Positions 25,512 through 33,735 of a stretch of DNA of 64,000 nt are shown here, one piece after another; the stretch's first letter is position 1; the number at the start of each line of letters is the position of its first letter. Origin of the DNA: JAGTRP01 sp035255045 (lineage in GTDB: Bacteria > Pseudomonadota > Gammaproteobacteria > Burkholderiales > Rhodocyclaceae); the NCBI GenBank assembly GCA_035255045.1, contig DATFAA010000007.1:62001-126000 (forward strand), given 5' to 3'. Under the pieces are notes generated by a model. The model was given only the letters and a program-made list of their open reading frames with translations. It was not told where the DNA came from and did not search any database. A program made the translations under genes and the position numbers.

Positions 25512-26369
25512 ATGACCCATGCCTTGGCGCTTCCCATCCCTTCGGCGGTCGGCAACATCGATGCCTATATCCAGGCGGCGAACCGTTTTCCGATGCTGTC
25601 CGAAGTCGAGGAGACCCGGCTGGCGAAACGTCTCCGCGACGAGGGCGACCTCGAAGCGGCGCGCCAGTTGGTCCTGTCGCACCTTCGCCTGGTCATTTCC
25701 ATCGCCCGGGGTTACCTGGGCTACGGCCTGCCCCACGCCGACCTCATCCAGGAAGGCAACATCGGCCTCATGAAGGCGGTCAAGCGCTTCGACCCGGATC
25801 GGGGCGTGCGCCTGGTCTCCTTCGCCATCCACTGGATCAAGGCCGAGATCCACGAATACATCCTGAAGAACTGGCGCCTGGTCAAGGTGGCCACCACCAA
25901 GGCCCAGCGCAAGCTCTTCTTCAACCTACGCAGCCTCAAGAACGACTACGAGGGCACCGAGAGCCTGTCCGGCACCCAGGCCGCCGAAGTGGCCAAGCGC
26001 CTCGGTGTCAAGGCCGAGGAAGTGGTGGAGATGGAAACCCGCCTCACCGGCCGCGACCTGGCCCTGGAAGGCAGCCCGGAGGACGGCGAGGACAGCTACA
26101 ACCCCATCGACTACCTGGCCGACAGCCGCTACGAGCCGACCCGGATGCTGGAGAACAAGGCCTGGGCCTGGCTCCAGAACGAAGGCCTGAGGAGCGCCCT
26201 GGACAGCCTCGACCCGCGCAGCCGCCGGATCGTCGAGGCCCGCTGGCTCCATGACGGCGAAGCCGCCACCCTGCACGAGCTGGCGGACGAATTCGCCGTT
26301 TCGGCCGAGCGCATCCGCCAGATCGAGGCCAAGGCCCTGCAGAAGATGCGCGGAGTCCTGGCAACCTGA
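25512..26369 (+). CDS. rpoH: RNA polymerase heat-shock sigma factor sigma-32
   Basis: The 285-residue group 3 sigma factor has region 2 motifs DLIQEGNIGLMKAVKRFDP and RLVSFAIHWIKAEIHEYILKNW, the RpoH box QRKLFFNLR (specific to sigma-32) and a region 4 helix-turn-helix TLHELADEFAVSAERIRQIEAKAL. The ATG at 25512 is chosen because MTHALALP is the normal family start and GGAGG lies upstream; a further upstream Met overlaps the CIRCE element. The CIRCE site implies transcriptional control by HrcA on top of the usual control of RpoH by translation and stability. A terminator follows 23 bases after the stop. Confidence 0.97.
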   Translation: MTHALALPIPSAVGNIDAYIQAANRFPMLSEVEETRLAKRLRDEGDLEAARQLVLSHLRLVISIARGYLGYGLPHADLIQEGNIGLMKAVKRFDPDRGVRLVSFAIHWIKAEIHEYILKNWRLVKVATTKAQRKLFFNLRSLKNDYEGTESLSGTQAAEVAKRLGVKAEEVVEMETRLTGRDLALEGSPEDGEDSYNPIDYLADSRYEPTRMLENKAWAWLQNEGLRSALDSLDPRSRRIVEARWLHDGEAATLHELADEFAVSAERIRQIEAKALQKMRGVLAT

Positions 26370-26392
26370 GGGTTGCCCTCCCCAGATAGACC

Positions 26393-26420
26393 AACGGCCG
26401 GTTTCCCCGGCCGTTTTTCT
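26393..26420 (+). terminator. Rho-independent terminator of rpoH
   Basis: A nine-base stem AACGGCCGG (26393-26401) pairs with CCGGCCGTT (26407-26415) around a TTTCC loop, followed by TTTCT. It lies between the convergent rpoH and sco genes. Confidence 0.9.
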
Positions 26421-26425
26421 TTGGC

Positions 26426-27040
26426 CTAGCGCCCGGCCAGCAGCACCCTCAGGTCGGCGGCGACGTCCGCCGCCGGGGTGGCGTCGGACACCAGCAGCCG
26501 CAGGCGGCCGGCCGGATCGAAGACATAGGCCCCGGCCGTGTGGTCCAGGACGTAGCCCATGCCGCCGCCCACCTCCTTCTTGGCGCTGAAGATGCGGAAT
26601 TCCTTGGCCACCGCGTCAGTGGTCGGCCGGTCGCCGTAGAGGCCGATGAAGCTGGGGTCGAACCAGGGCACGAAATCCTTCAGGCGGGCCGCCGTGTCCC
26701 GCTCCGGGTCCAGGGTCACGAACAGGACCTGGACCTTCTGGGCATCCGGCCCCAGGGACTTCATCACCTCGGCGAACTTGGCCAGGGTGGTGGGGCAGAC
26801 ATCCGGGCAGGCGGTGTAGCCGAAGAAGAGCACCACCGCCTTGCCCCGGAAATCCTCCAGGTGGCGCGGCCGGCCGTTGTGGTCGGTGAGATCCAGGCGC
26901 TGCCCGAAGCTCACGCCGGTGATGTCGGTGCTGTGGAAGGCCGGGGCCTGCCGGTCGCAGGCCGCCAGCATCATGACCAGCGAAAGTAAAAGAATGCGGA
27001 ACAAATACGAACTCCCGGAACCATTGCAGTGATTCATCAT
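26426..27040 (-). CDS. SCO1/SenC copper chaperone lipoprotein
   Basis: Sco proteins deliver copper to the CuA site of oxidase subunit II and act as thiol-disulfide enzymes in the periplasm. The 204-residue protein has a lipoprotein-type signal ending LAAC, a thioredoxin fold with the copper-binding CxxxC motif in CPDVCPTTLAKF, and the distal His in LDHTAGAYVFDP. It is divergent from the first aa3 subunit II gene, with 38 bases between starts, which matches its expected target. Confidence 0.93.
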   Translation of the reverse strand: MMNHCNGSGSSYLFRILLLSLVMMLAACDRQAPAFHSTDITGVSFGQRLDLTDHNGRPRHLEDFRGKAVVLFFGYTACPDVCPTTLAKFAEVMKSLGPDAQKVQVLFVTLDPERDTAARLKDFVPWFDPSFIGLYGDRPTTDAVAKEFRIFSAKKEVGGGMGYVLDHTAGAYVFDPAGRLRLLVSDATPAADVAADLRVLLAGR

Positions 27041-27078
27041 TCTTAGCCAGTAACAAGCTCGTCACAAGGGAGGACAGC

Positions 27079-28269
27079 ATGGTCGACTGCGCCGAAGATA
27101 TTCCAAAGCCCGCCGCCGTTTGGCGACGGGCCCTGCCAATCGCCCTGCTGGCCGCGTCCGCCGGCGCCTTCGCCGACTTCACCTGGAATTTCCCGGAACC
27201 GGTCACTCCAGTCGCCCATGAGACACTGAAAATCCACAATGAATTCATGATCATCATCACCGTGCTGTTCACGGTGGTGTTCGCGATCATGATCTATTCC
27301 ATGGTCAAGCACCGCAGGAGCAGCGGGCACCAGGCCGCCAGGTTTTCCGGCCCGCGGGGTGCCCTGCAGTGGTTCTGGGTCCTGGTGCCCTTCGCCATCC
27401 TGCTCTTCATCGACTTCATCCTCATGGGCATCCCGGCGGTCCATGCCCTCATGGAGATGGAGGACACCCAGAGCCGGGCCGACATGGTCCTCAAGGTCAC
27501 CGGCATGCAGTGGAAGTGGCAGTACGAGTACCCGGACTCGGAAATCAAGTTCGTCAGCAACCTCACCACGCCCGCCGACCAGATCGCCAACGCCGACCCC
27601 AAGGGGGAAAACTACCTCCTCGAGGTGGACAACCCGGTGGTGCTGCCGGTGGGCAAGAAGGTGCGGGTGCTGCTCACCTCCACCGACGTCATCCACACCT
27701 GGTGGGTGCCCCAGTTCGGCGTCAAGCGCGACGCCATCCCCGGCTTCCTGCGGGAAACCTGGCTCAAGATCGACCAGCCGGGAACCTACCGGGGCCAGTG
27801 CGCCGAACTGTGCGGCAAGGGCCACGGTTTCATGCCGGTAGTGGTGGAGGCGGTGCCCGAGGCCGACTACCTGGCCTGGGTGGAGAAGCGCAAGTCCATG
27901 CAGCAGGCCGCCGCCAGCGCGGGGGACCGCACCTGGAGCAAGGACGAGCTCATGGCCAAGGGCAAGGAGGTCTACGACAAGATCTGCGCCACCTGCCACC
28001 AGCCCGACGGCAAGGGCCTGCCCGGCGCCTTCCCGGCCATCGCCGGCAGCAAGGTGGTCAATCAGGCCCTGTTCGGGGCCGACGGCAAGCCGGCCAGGGA
28101 CAGCCATGTGGACCGGGTGATGAACGGCAAGCCCGGTACCGCCATGCAGGCCTTCAAGACCACCCTGAACGACGTGGAGCTGGCCGGCGTCATCACCTTC
28201 CAGCGCAACAGCTTCGGCAACCAGCAGGGCGACATGATCCAGCCCGCCCAGATCAAGGCCCTACGGTAG
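27079..28269 (+). CDS. coxB: aa3-type cytochrome c oxidase subunit II with cytochrome c domain, copy 1
   Basis: After a signal peptide and two membrane helices (about 52-75 and 95-118), the 396-residue protein carries a CuA domain with His in DVIHTWWVP and the loop CAELCGKGHGFM, then a fused cytochrome c domain with CATCH near residue 305. This caa3-like fusion lets the enzyme take electrons from other cytochromes without a separate docking carrier. GGGAGG lies six bases before the ATG. It leads the operon coxB-ctaD-ctaG-coxC. Confidence 0.95.
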   Translation: MVDCAEDIPKPAAVWRRALPIALLAASAGAFADFTWNFPEPVTPVAHETLKIHNEFMIIITVLFTVVFAIMIYSMVKHRRSSGHQAARFSGPRGALQWFWVLVPFAILLFIDFILMGIPAVHALMEMEDTQSRADMVLKVTGMQWKWQYEYPDSEIKFVSNLTTPADQIANADPKGENYLLEVDNPVVLPVGKKVRVLLTSTDVIHTWWVPQFGVKRDAIPGFLRETWLKIDQPGTYRGQCAELCGKGHGFMPVVVEAVPEADYLAWVEKRKSMQQAAASAGDRTWSKDELMAKGKEVYDKICATCHQPDGKGLPGAFPAIAGSKVVNQALFGADGKPARDSHVDRVMNGKPGTAMQAFKTTLNDVELAGVITFQRNSFGNQQGDMIQPAQIKALR

Positions 28270-28278
28270 GAGAAACCC

Positions 28279-29874
28279 ATGGATATCGCCACCCGCCATC
28301 CTGCCGAGCAGCACGCTGCCCATCCCGCGGGCCTGCTGCGCTGGCTGACCACCACCAACCACAAGGAGATCGGCACCCTCTACCTGTCCTTCTCCCTGGT
28401 CATGTTCTTCGTCGGCGGCCTGATGATCCTGGCGGTGCGGGCCGAGCTCTTCCAGCCCGGCCTCCAGCTCATGCGGCCCGAACTGTTCAACCAGCTCATC
28501 GGGGTGCACGCCCTGGTCATGATCTTCGCCGCCCTCATGCCGGCAGCGACCGGGTTCGCCAACTGGATGATCCCCCTCATGATCGGCGCCCCGGACATGG
28601 CCCTGCCCCGGCTCAACAACTGGGGCTTCTGGCTCCTGCCCCCGGCCGCCCTGCTCCTCACCATGCCCTTCGTGCTGGCCTTCTTCGGAGTCGGCTCCGG
28701 CGCCATCGACACCGGCTGGACCTTCTACGCGCCGCTCTCCATCCAGGGGGGCATGGGCATCGACTTCGCCATCTTCGCGGTGCACCTCCTGGGCATCTCG
28801 TCGATCATGGGGTCGATCAACATCATCGCCACCATCTTCAACCTGCGGGCGCCGGGGATGACCCTCATGAAGATGCCCCTCTTCGCCTGGGGCTGGCTCA
28901 TCACCGCCTTTCTCCTCATCGCCACCATCCCGGTGCTGGCCGGCGCGGTCACCATGCTGCTCACCGACCGTCACTTCGGCACCCATTTCTTCAAGGCAGC
29001 CGGGGGCGGCGACCCCATCCTCTTCCAGCACCTCTTCTGGTTCTTCGGCCACCCGGAGGTATACATCCTGCTGCTGCCGGTGTGGGGCCTCATCCCCCAC
29101 ATCCTCTCGGCCTTCACCCGCAAGCCCATTTACGGCTACAAGGCCCAGGTCTGGTCCTTCGTCGCCATCGGCGTGCTGTCGGTCATCGTCTGGGCCCACC
29201 ACTTCTTCACCGCCGGCATGCCGGTGCCGGCGCTGATCTATTTCATGTTCAGCACCATGTCCATCTCCCTGCCCCTGGCGGTGCTGTTCTTCTGCTGGAT
29301 CGCCACCATGTGGCGGGGCTCCATGAGCTTCGAGACCCCCATGCTCTTCGCCGTCGGCTTCATCGTCCTCTTCGGCATCGCCGGGCTCACCGGCCTGGTG
29401 CTGGCCGACGTGGCGGCCGACGCCCAGTACCACCACAGCTATTTCGTGGTCGCCCACTTCCACTACGCCCTCTTCGCCGGCGGCATCATGGGCGTAATGG
29501 CCGGGGTCTATTACTGGCTGCCCAAGTGGACCGGCCGCATGTACAGCGAGACCCTGGGCAAGTGGCATTTCTGGCTGACGGTGGTCTCCTTCAACCTCAC
29601 CTTCATGCCCCAGTTCTTCCTCGGTCTGGCCGGCATGCCCCGCCGCATCCCCGACTACGCCCTGCAGTTCGCCGAATTCAACGCCATCTCCACGGTGGGC
29701 GCCTTCATCCTGGGATTGAGCCAGCTGCTCTTCGCCTGGAACGTCGTCCAGTGCATGCGCGGCAGCGGCCAGCGGGCGGAATCCCGGGTCTGGGAAGGCG
29801 CCCAGGGGCTGGAGTGGGAACTGCCGTCGCCCCCGCCCCATCACACCTGGGAAGTCCAGCCTGAAGTGAAATGA
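28279..29874 (+). CDS. ctaD: aa3-type cytochrome c oxidase subunit I, copy 1 (K-channel lysine missing)
   Basis: The 531-residue catalytic subunit has twelve expected membrane helices. It keeps the heme ligands (VHALVMIF and HFHY), the CuB ligands with cross-linked Tyr and D-channel Glu in GHPEVY (His258, Glu260, Tyr262), HH in WAHHFF, the D-channel entry Asp in GAPDMALPRLNN, and MPRRIPDY. The K-channel segment, PTGVKVFNW in copy 2, reads PLAVLFFCW here, so both the Lys (now Leu336) and the preceding Thr are absent. This is unusual for an A-type oxidase. Start: AGGAG eight bases upstream. The stop overlaps ctaG (ATGA). Confidence 0.94.
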   Translation: MDIATRHPAEQHAAHPAGLLRWLTTTNHKEIGTLYLSFSLVMFFVGGLMILAVRAELFQPGLQLMRPELFNQLIGVHALVMIFAALMPAATGFANWMIPLMIGAPDMALPRLNNWGFWLLPPAALLLTMPFVLAFFGVGSGAIDTGWTFYAPLSIQGGMGIDFAIFAVHLLGISSIMGSINIIATIFNLRAPGMTLMKMPLFAWGWLITAFLLIATIPVLAGAVTMLLTDRHFGTHFFKAAGGGDPILFQHLFWFFGHPEVYILLLPVWGLIPHILSAFTRKPIYGYKAQVWSFVAIGVLSVIVWAHHFFTAGMPVPALIYFMFSTMSISLPLAVLFFCWIATMWRGSMSFETPMLFAVGFIVLFGIAGLTGLVLADVAADAQYHHSYFVVAHFHYALFAGGIMGVMAGVYYWLPKWTGRMYSETLGKWHFWLTVVSFNLTFMPQFFLGLAGMPRRIPDYALQFAEFNAISTVGAFILGLSQLLFAWNVVQCMRGSGQRAESRVWEGAQGLEWELPSPPPHHTWEVQPEVK

Positions 29875-30458
29875 ACCCCACCCCGTCCATGGCCTCCCCT
29901 TCCCCCGAGCCGCCGTCCACCCGCCGGCTGGTGGTGCGGCTGCTGCTGGTGGTGGCCGCCGCCTTCGCCTTCGGCTGGGCCATGGTCCCCTTCTACGACG
30001 TGCTGTGCCGGGTCACCGGCCTCAACGGCAAGACGCCGGGCTTCCAGGCCGGCGGCCTGGCCGGCGCCGAGGCCGCGTCGCGCATCGACCCGACCCGGAC
30101 GGTAACGGTGGAATTCACCGGCACCGTGATGCCCGGCCTGCCCTGGGACATGCGGCCCCTCACCGCCAGCGTGGACCTCCATCCGGGCGAACTGCAGCAG
30201 GTGAAGTACCTGGTGCGCAACACCTCGGACCACACCATCGTCGGCCAGGCCATCCCCAGCGTCAGCCCGGGCCAAGCCGCCCAGTATTTCCACAAGCTGG
30301 ACTGCTTCTGCTTCCGCCAGCAGACCCTGGCCCCCGGCGAATCCCGGGAGATGCCGCTGACCTTCATCGTCAAGCCGGAAATCGACCGGGACATCCGCCA
30401 GATCACCTTGTCCTACGCCTTCTTCAACATCGAAGAACCCCGCCGGGAGGCCCGATGA
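29871..30458 (+). CDS. ctaG: Cytochrome c oxidase assembly protein CtaG/Cox11
   Basis: Cox11 inserts copper into the CuB centre of subunit I. The 195-residue protein has one N-terminal membrane helix (about 20-42), then a periplasmic immunoglobulin-like domain. The copper-binding signature DCFCF lies near residue 144 in FHKLDCFCFRQQTL, with a further Cys in DVLCRVTG. Its start overlaps the ctaD stop and its stop overlaps the coxC start, so the operon is tightly coupled. Confidence 0.95.
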   Translation: MNPTPSMASPSPEPPSTRRLVVRLLLVVAAAFAFGWAMVPFYDVLCRVTGLNGKTPGFQAGGLAGAEAASRIDPTRTVTVEFTGTVMPGLPWDMRPLTASVDLHPGELQQVKYLVRNTSDHTIVGQAIPSVSPGQAAQYFHKLDCFCFRQQTLAPGESREMPLTFIVKPEIDRDIRQITLSYAFFNIEEPRREAR

Positions 30459-31321
30459 ACCACCCCACCCCCACCGTTGGCCGGCAGTACTACGTACCCC
30501 AGCCCACCCTCTACCCCTTCCTGCTCTCGGGCAGCCTGTTCCTCCTGGTCCTGGGGTTCATCCAGGCCATCAACGGCTTCGGCGCCGGGCGCTGGTTCAT
30601 GGGCGCGGGTATCGCCGTCATCCTGTACGTCCTCTACCGCTGGTTCGGCCGGGTGGTGGCGGAATCCCAGGCCGGCGCCTACCGGGAATGGGAGGACCAG
30701 TCCTTCCGCTACGGCATGGTCTGGTTCATCGCCTCCGAGGTGGCCTTCTTCACCGCCTTCTTCGGCGCCCTCTTCTACCTGCGGGTGATATCCGTCCCCG
30801 CCCTCGGGGACATGGCAGCCGCCCACGGCGTGACCCTGTGGCCGGGCTTCCAGGGCTCCTGGCCCAGCGGCGGCCCCGAGGGGGTGCGCTTCACCCCCAT
30901 GGGGGCCTGGGGCATCCCGGCCATCAACACCGCCCTCCTGCTGTCCTCCGGCGCCACCCTGACCTGGGCCCACTGGGGCATCCTGAAGGGCAACCGGACC
31001 CGTCTCAACCTGGGGATGGCGGCCACCGTCCTCCTCGGCCTCGCCTTCATCGCACTGCAGGCCTACGAATACCACCACGCCTACACCGAGCTGGGCCTCA
31101 CCCTCGGGGCCGGCGCCTACGGTGCCACCTTCTTCATGCTTACAGGCTTCCATGGCTTCCACGTCACCCTGGGTGTGATCATGCTGACGGTGGTGCTGGG
31201 CCGCTGCCTGAAGGGGCATTTCACCCCGGAGAGCCACTTCGCCTTCGAAGGGGTGGCCTGGTACTGGCACTTCGTGGATGTGGTCTGGCTGCTCCTCTTC
31301 CTGTTCGTCTACTGGATGTAG
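30455..31321 (+). CDS. coxC: Cytochrome c oxidase subunit III, copy 1
   Basis: The 288-residue seven-helix protein shows WFIASEVAFFTAFFGALFYLR, the helix with the conserved Glu, then AWGIPAINTALLLSSGATLTWAH, LTGFHGFHVTLG and the family ending WYWHFVDVVWLLLFLFVYWM. The start has GGGAGG upstream and overlaps ctaG by 4 bases. The 3' end overlaps a small opposite-strand membrane protein gene by 13 bases. Confidence 0.95.
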   Translation: MNHPTPTVGRQYYVPQPTLYPFLLSGSLFLLVLGFIQAINGFGAGRWFMGAGIAVILYVLYRWFGRVVAESQAGAYREWEDQSFRYGMVWFIASEVAFFTAFFGALFYLRVISVPALGDMAAAHGVTLWPGFQGSWPSGGPEGVRFTPMGAWGIPAINTALLLSSGATLTWAHWGILKGNRTRLNLGMAATVLLGLAFIALQAYEYHHAYTELGLTLGAGAYGATFFMLTGFHGFHVTLGVIMLTVVLGRCLKGHFTPESHFAFEGVAWYWHFVDVVWLLLFLFVYWM

Positions 31322-31509
31322 CCGGGGATGAGCCCGAAGCGGAAGGCCACCAGCAGCATGACGAAGAGCCCGATGGAGAGGCCGATGCGCAGGGTCAGCG
31401 CCCGCACCGTGCGATCGCTGGCGCCCCGGTCCCGGTAGAGGAAGAAGAGTCCGGAGAAGAGGCTGCCGACGATGGCTAACAGCATCAGAATGACTAAGGG
31501 CTTGATCAT
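31309..31509 (-). CDS. DUF2909-type twin transmembrane protein
   Basis: This 66-residue protein consists of two membrane helices (about 3-24 and 42-63) joined by a basic loop, LYRDRGASDRTVRALTLR. The pattern is that of small twin-helix proteins found next to SURF1 in proteobacterial oxidase clusters. AGGA lies upstream of the ATG. It is transcribed against the operon between coxC and surf1. A role in oxidase assembly is inferred from position alone. Confidence 0.75.
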   Translation of the reverse strand: MIKPLVILMLLAIVGSLFSGLFFLYRDRGASDRTVRALTLRIGLSIGLFVMLLVAFRFGLIPGYIQ

Positions 31510-31570
31510 GGCTGCATCCTCCAGGGGCCGGCGGAAAATACAGTATGCGCGCCACGCCCCGGCCGCGGCA

Positions 31571-32287
31571 ATGAATCCGATGCTGTACTCCCGCCGGCGG
31601 GTGGCCCTCTGGGGCGGGCTGCTGCTTCTCGCCCTGCTGCCGGCCTTCATCTCCCTCGGCCTCTGGCAGTGGAACAAGGGCCAGGCCAAGCTGGCCCGCC
31701 AGGCCGAACTGGACGCCCTGAGCCGCGGCCCGGCCCTGGCCATGCCCATGGAAGCGGCCAGCCCGGAATCCCTGCGCCACCGCCGCTTCGCCCTGCAAGG
31801 GGAGTTCGACCCGGCCCGCCAGATCCTCATCGACAACCGGGTCCAGCAGGGGCAGGCCGGCTACTACGTGGTCACACCCCTGAAGCTCGCCGGTTCCGAC
31901 CTGCGGGTCCTGGTCAACCGGGGCTGGGTGCAGGCCCCCGCCGACCACCGCCGGGTACCGGAAGTGCTGCCGCCGACCGGCCCCGTCTCCATCACCGGCG
32001 TCGCCATTGTCCCGGCGGAGCGTTTCTTCACCCTCGCCCCAGCCCCCGCCGCCGGCTGGGAGCCGGTCTGGCAGAACCTGGACCTGCAGCGCTTCCGGGC
32101 CGGCGTGCCCTATGCGCTGCAGCCGGTGGTGATCCAACTCGATCCCGACTCGCCGGGCGGCTACGGGCGGGACTGGCCCCGGCCCGAAGAGGGCGCCGAC
32201 CACAACCTGGGCTACGCCATGCAGTGGTTCGGCTTCGCTGTCGCCAGCCTGGCCATCTGGCTCTACTTCCTGGTACGACGCCCATGA
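31571..32287 (+). CDS. SURF1 family cytochrome oxidase biogenesis protein
   Basis: SURF1 helps place heme A in subunit I. The 238-residue protein has the expected two membrane helices at the ends (about 11-33 and 213-235) with a periplasmic domain between. Family motifs are LGLWQWNKGQAK, DNRVQQGQAGYYVVTPL, VNRGWV and the terminal HNLGYAMQWFGFA. The ATG at 31571 is followed by another Met three codons on; neither has a strong ribosome binding site. The stop overlaps the next gene by 4 bases. Confidence 0.93.
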   Translation: MNPMLYSRRRVALWGGLLLLALLPAFISLGLWQWNKGQAKLARQAELDALSRGPALAMPMEAASPESLRHRRFALQGEFDPARQILIDNRVQQGQAGYYVVTPLKLAGSDLRVLVNRGWVQAPADHRRVPEVLPPTGPVSITGVAIVPAERFFTLAPAPAAGWEPVWQNLDLQRFRAGVPYALQPVVIQLDPDSPGGYGRDWPRPEEGADHNLGYAMQWFGFAVASLAIWLYFLVRRP

Positions 32288-32799
32288 AACCGAAACCCAG
32301 CTGGACCCTGTTCCTCATCTTCATGCTGCTGGCCCTGCCCTTCGTGGCCGGCACCGGACTCTACCTGGCCGGCTGGCGCCCGAGCGGCACGGTCAACCAC
32401 GGCGTCCTCATAAAGCCGCCGACCACCCTCGCCAGCCCCGGCGACTGGGAAGGAAAGTGGTCGCTGCTGCTGGTCCACGACGGCCCCTGCGGCGCCCCCT
32501 GCGCCCAGAAGCTCGATGAGCTGCGCCGGGTGCGCATTTCCCTGGGCCAGCAGATGGGCCGCACCCGCCTGGCCTGGATGGGCAAGTCCATCGATTCCGA
32601 GGCCGCCGACCTGAAGACCCTGGTGCCCGACCTGGCCATCATCGACATGCTGCCCCACGGCCTCGACAAGCTCGCCCCGGGCAGCGTCGTCCTGGTGGAC
32701 CCCAACGGCCTGGCCATGATGCGCTACCCGCCGGGGGCCGACCCCAGGGGCCTGCGGGCCGACCTGGAGCGCCTGCTGAAGTACGTCTGGAGCGCCTGA
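32284..32799 (+). CDS. Thioredoxin-fold membrane protein of the oxidase assembly cluster
   Basis: The 171-residue protein has one N-terminal helix (about 8-30) and a periplasmic domain with the outline of a Sco/thioredoxin fold, including WSLLLVHDGPCGAPCAQKLDELRRVR and later VVLVDPNGLAMMRYPPGADPRGL. The pair of cysteines in CGAPC (C-x3-C, as in Sco CPDVC) could bind copper or form a disulfide. It always appears in this context between SURF1 and heme A genes in betaproteobacteria, as far as I know. A role in copper or redox handling during oxidase assembly is inferred. Confidence 0.8.
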   Translation: MKPKPSWTLFLIFMLLALPFVAGTGLYLAGWRPSGTVNHGVLIKPPTTLASPGDWEGKWSLLLVHDGPCGAPCAQKLDELRRVRISLGQQMGRTRLAWMGKSIDSEAADLKTLVPDLAIIDMLPHGLDKLAPGSVVLVDPNGLAMMRYPPGADPRGLRADLERLLKYVWSA

Positions 32800-32823
32800 A
32801 CAACAACACCCAAGGAGAGGACC

Positions 32824-33735
32824 ATGCTAGCTGCCGCCCGCCCCACCCCCCCGGTGACCCGCCCCGCCACCCTCGGGCAGCACCTTGCCGCCTTCTTCCA
32901 CCTCTGCAAACCCCGGGTCAACAGCCTCATCGTGTTCACGGCCATGATCGGCATGTTGCTCGCCACCCCGGACTTCCCGCCCCTGGCCCGCTTCGTCGTG
33001 GCTTCCCTGGGCATCGGCATGGTGGCCTGCGCCGCCGCCGCCATCAATTGCCTGGTGGAGCGCACGGTGGACTCCCTCATGGTGCGCACCCGCTGGCGGC
33101 CGACCGCCCGGGGCGAGGTGGGAACCGTGGAAACCCTGGGCCTTGCCATGCTCCTGGGGGGCGCCGGCCTCTGGCTCCTGCACGGCTTCATCAACGACCT
33201 CACCATGTGGCTGACCCTCGCCACCTTCCTGGGCTACGCGGTGGTCTACACGGTGGTGCTGAAGCCGGCCACCCCCATGAATATCGTCATCGGCGGCGCC
33301 GCCGGGGCCATGCCACCGGTCCTCGGGTGGACGGCCATGACCGGCCATCTGGCGCCGGAACCCCTGGTCCTCTTCCTCATCATCTTCCTGTGGACTCCGC
33401 CCCACTTCTGGGCCCTGGCCTGCTACCGGCGGGAAGACTACGCCCGGGCGGGGCTGCCCATGCTGCCGGTGAGCCATGGCGTCCGGTTCACCTGCGACCA
33501 CATTCTGCTCTATACAGTCATGCTGGCCGCCGCCAGCCTCATCCCGGTGTCCCTGGGCATGAGCGGCTGGTTTTACCTGGCCGCCGTCAGCGCCATCGAC
33601 ATCGGCTTCCTGGCCCTCGCCGCGGCCCTGCGGCGCAACTACAGCGACGCCCTGGCCCGGCGCACCTTCCGCTATTCCATCCTCTACCTCACCCTGCTGT
33701 TCGCCGCCCTCTTCGCCGACCGGGCCTTCCAATGA
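32824..33735 (+). CDS. ctaB: Protoheme IX farnesyltransferase (heme O synthase)
   Basis: CtaB converts heme B to heme O using farnesyl diphosphate. The 303-residue UbiA-type membrane protein has about nine helices. The prenyl-diphosphate metal motif lies in NCLVERTVDSLMVRTRWRP, with the second acidic loop around WALACYRREDYARAGLPMLP. AGGAGAGG precedes the ATG. The first Asp-rich motif is E-x3-D rather than D-x3-D. Its stop overlaps the ctaA start (ATGA), coupling the two heme A steps. Confidence 0.95.
   Translation: MLAAARPTPPVTRPATLGQHLAAFFHLCKPRVNSLIVFTAMIGMLLATPDFPPLARFVVASLGIGMVACAAAAINCLVERTVDSLMVRTRWRPTARGEVGTVETLGLAMLLGGAGLWLLHGFINDLTMWLTLATFLGYAVVYTVVLKPATPMNIVIGGAAGAMPPVLGWTAMTGHLAPEPLVLFLIIFLWTPPHFWALACYRREDYARAGLPMLPVSHGVRFTCDHILLYTVMLAAASLIPVSLGMSGWFYLAAVSAIDIGFLALAAALRRNYSDALARRTFRYSILYLTLLFAALFADRAFQ

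Noticed and set aside
28261..29844. Long open frame antisense to ctaD copy 1
   Set aside because: The translation is rich in Gly, Glu, His and Asp with no fold-like pattern. It mirrors a strongly conserved membrane-protein gene and is a product of high G+C codon bias. The same holds for the frame antisense to ctaD copy 2 (36972-38657).
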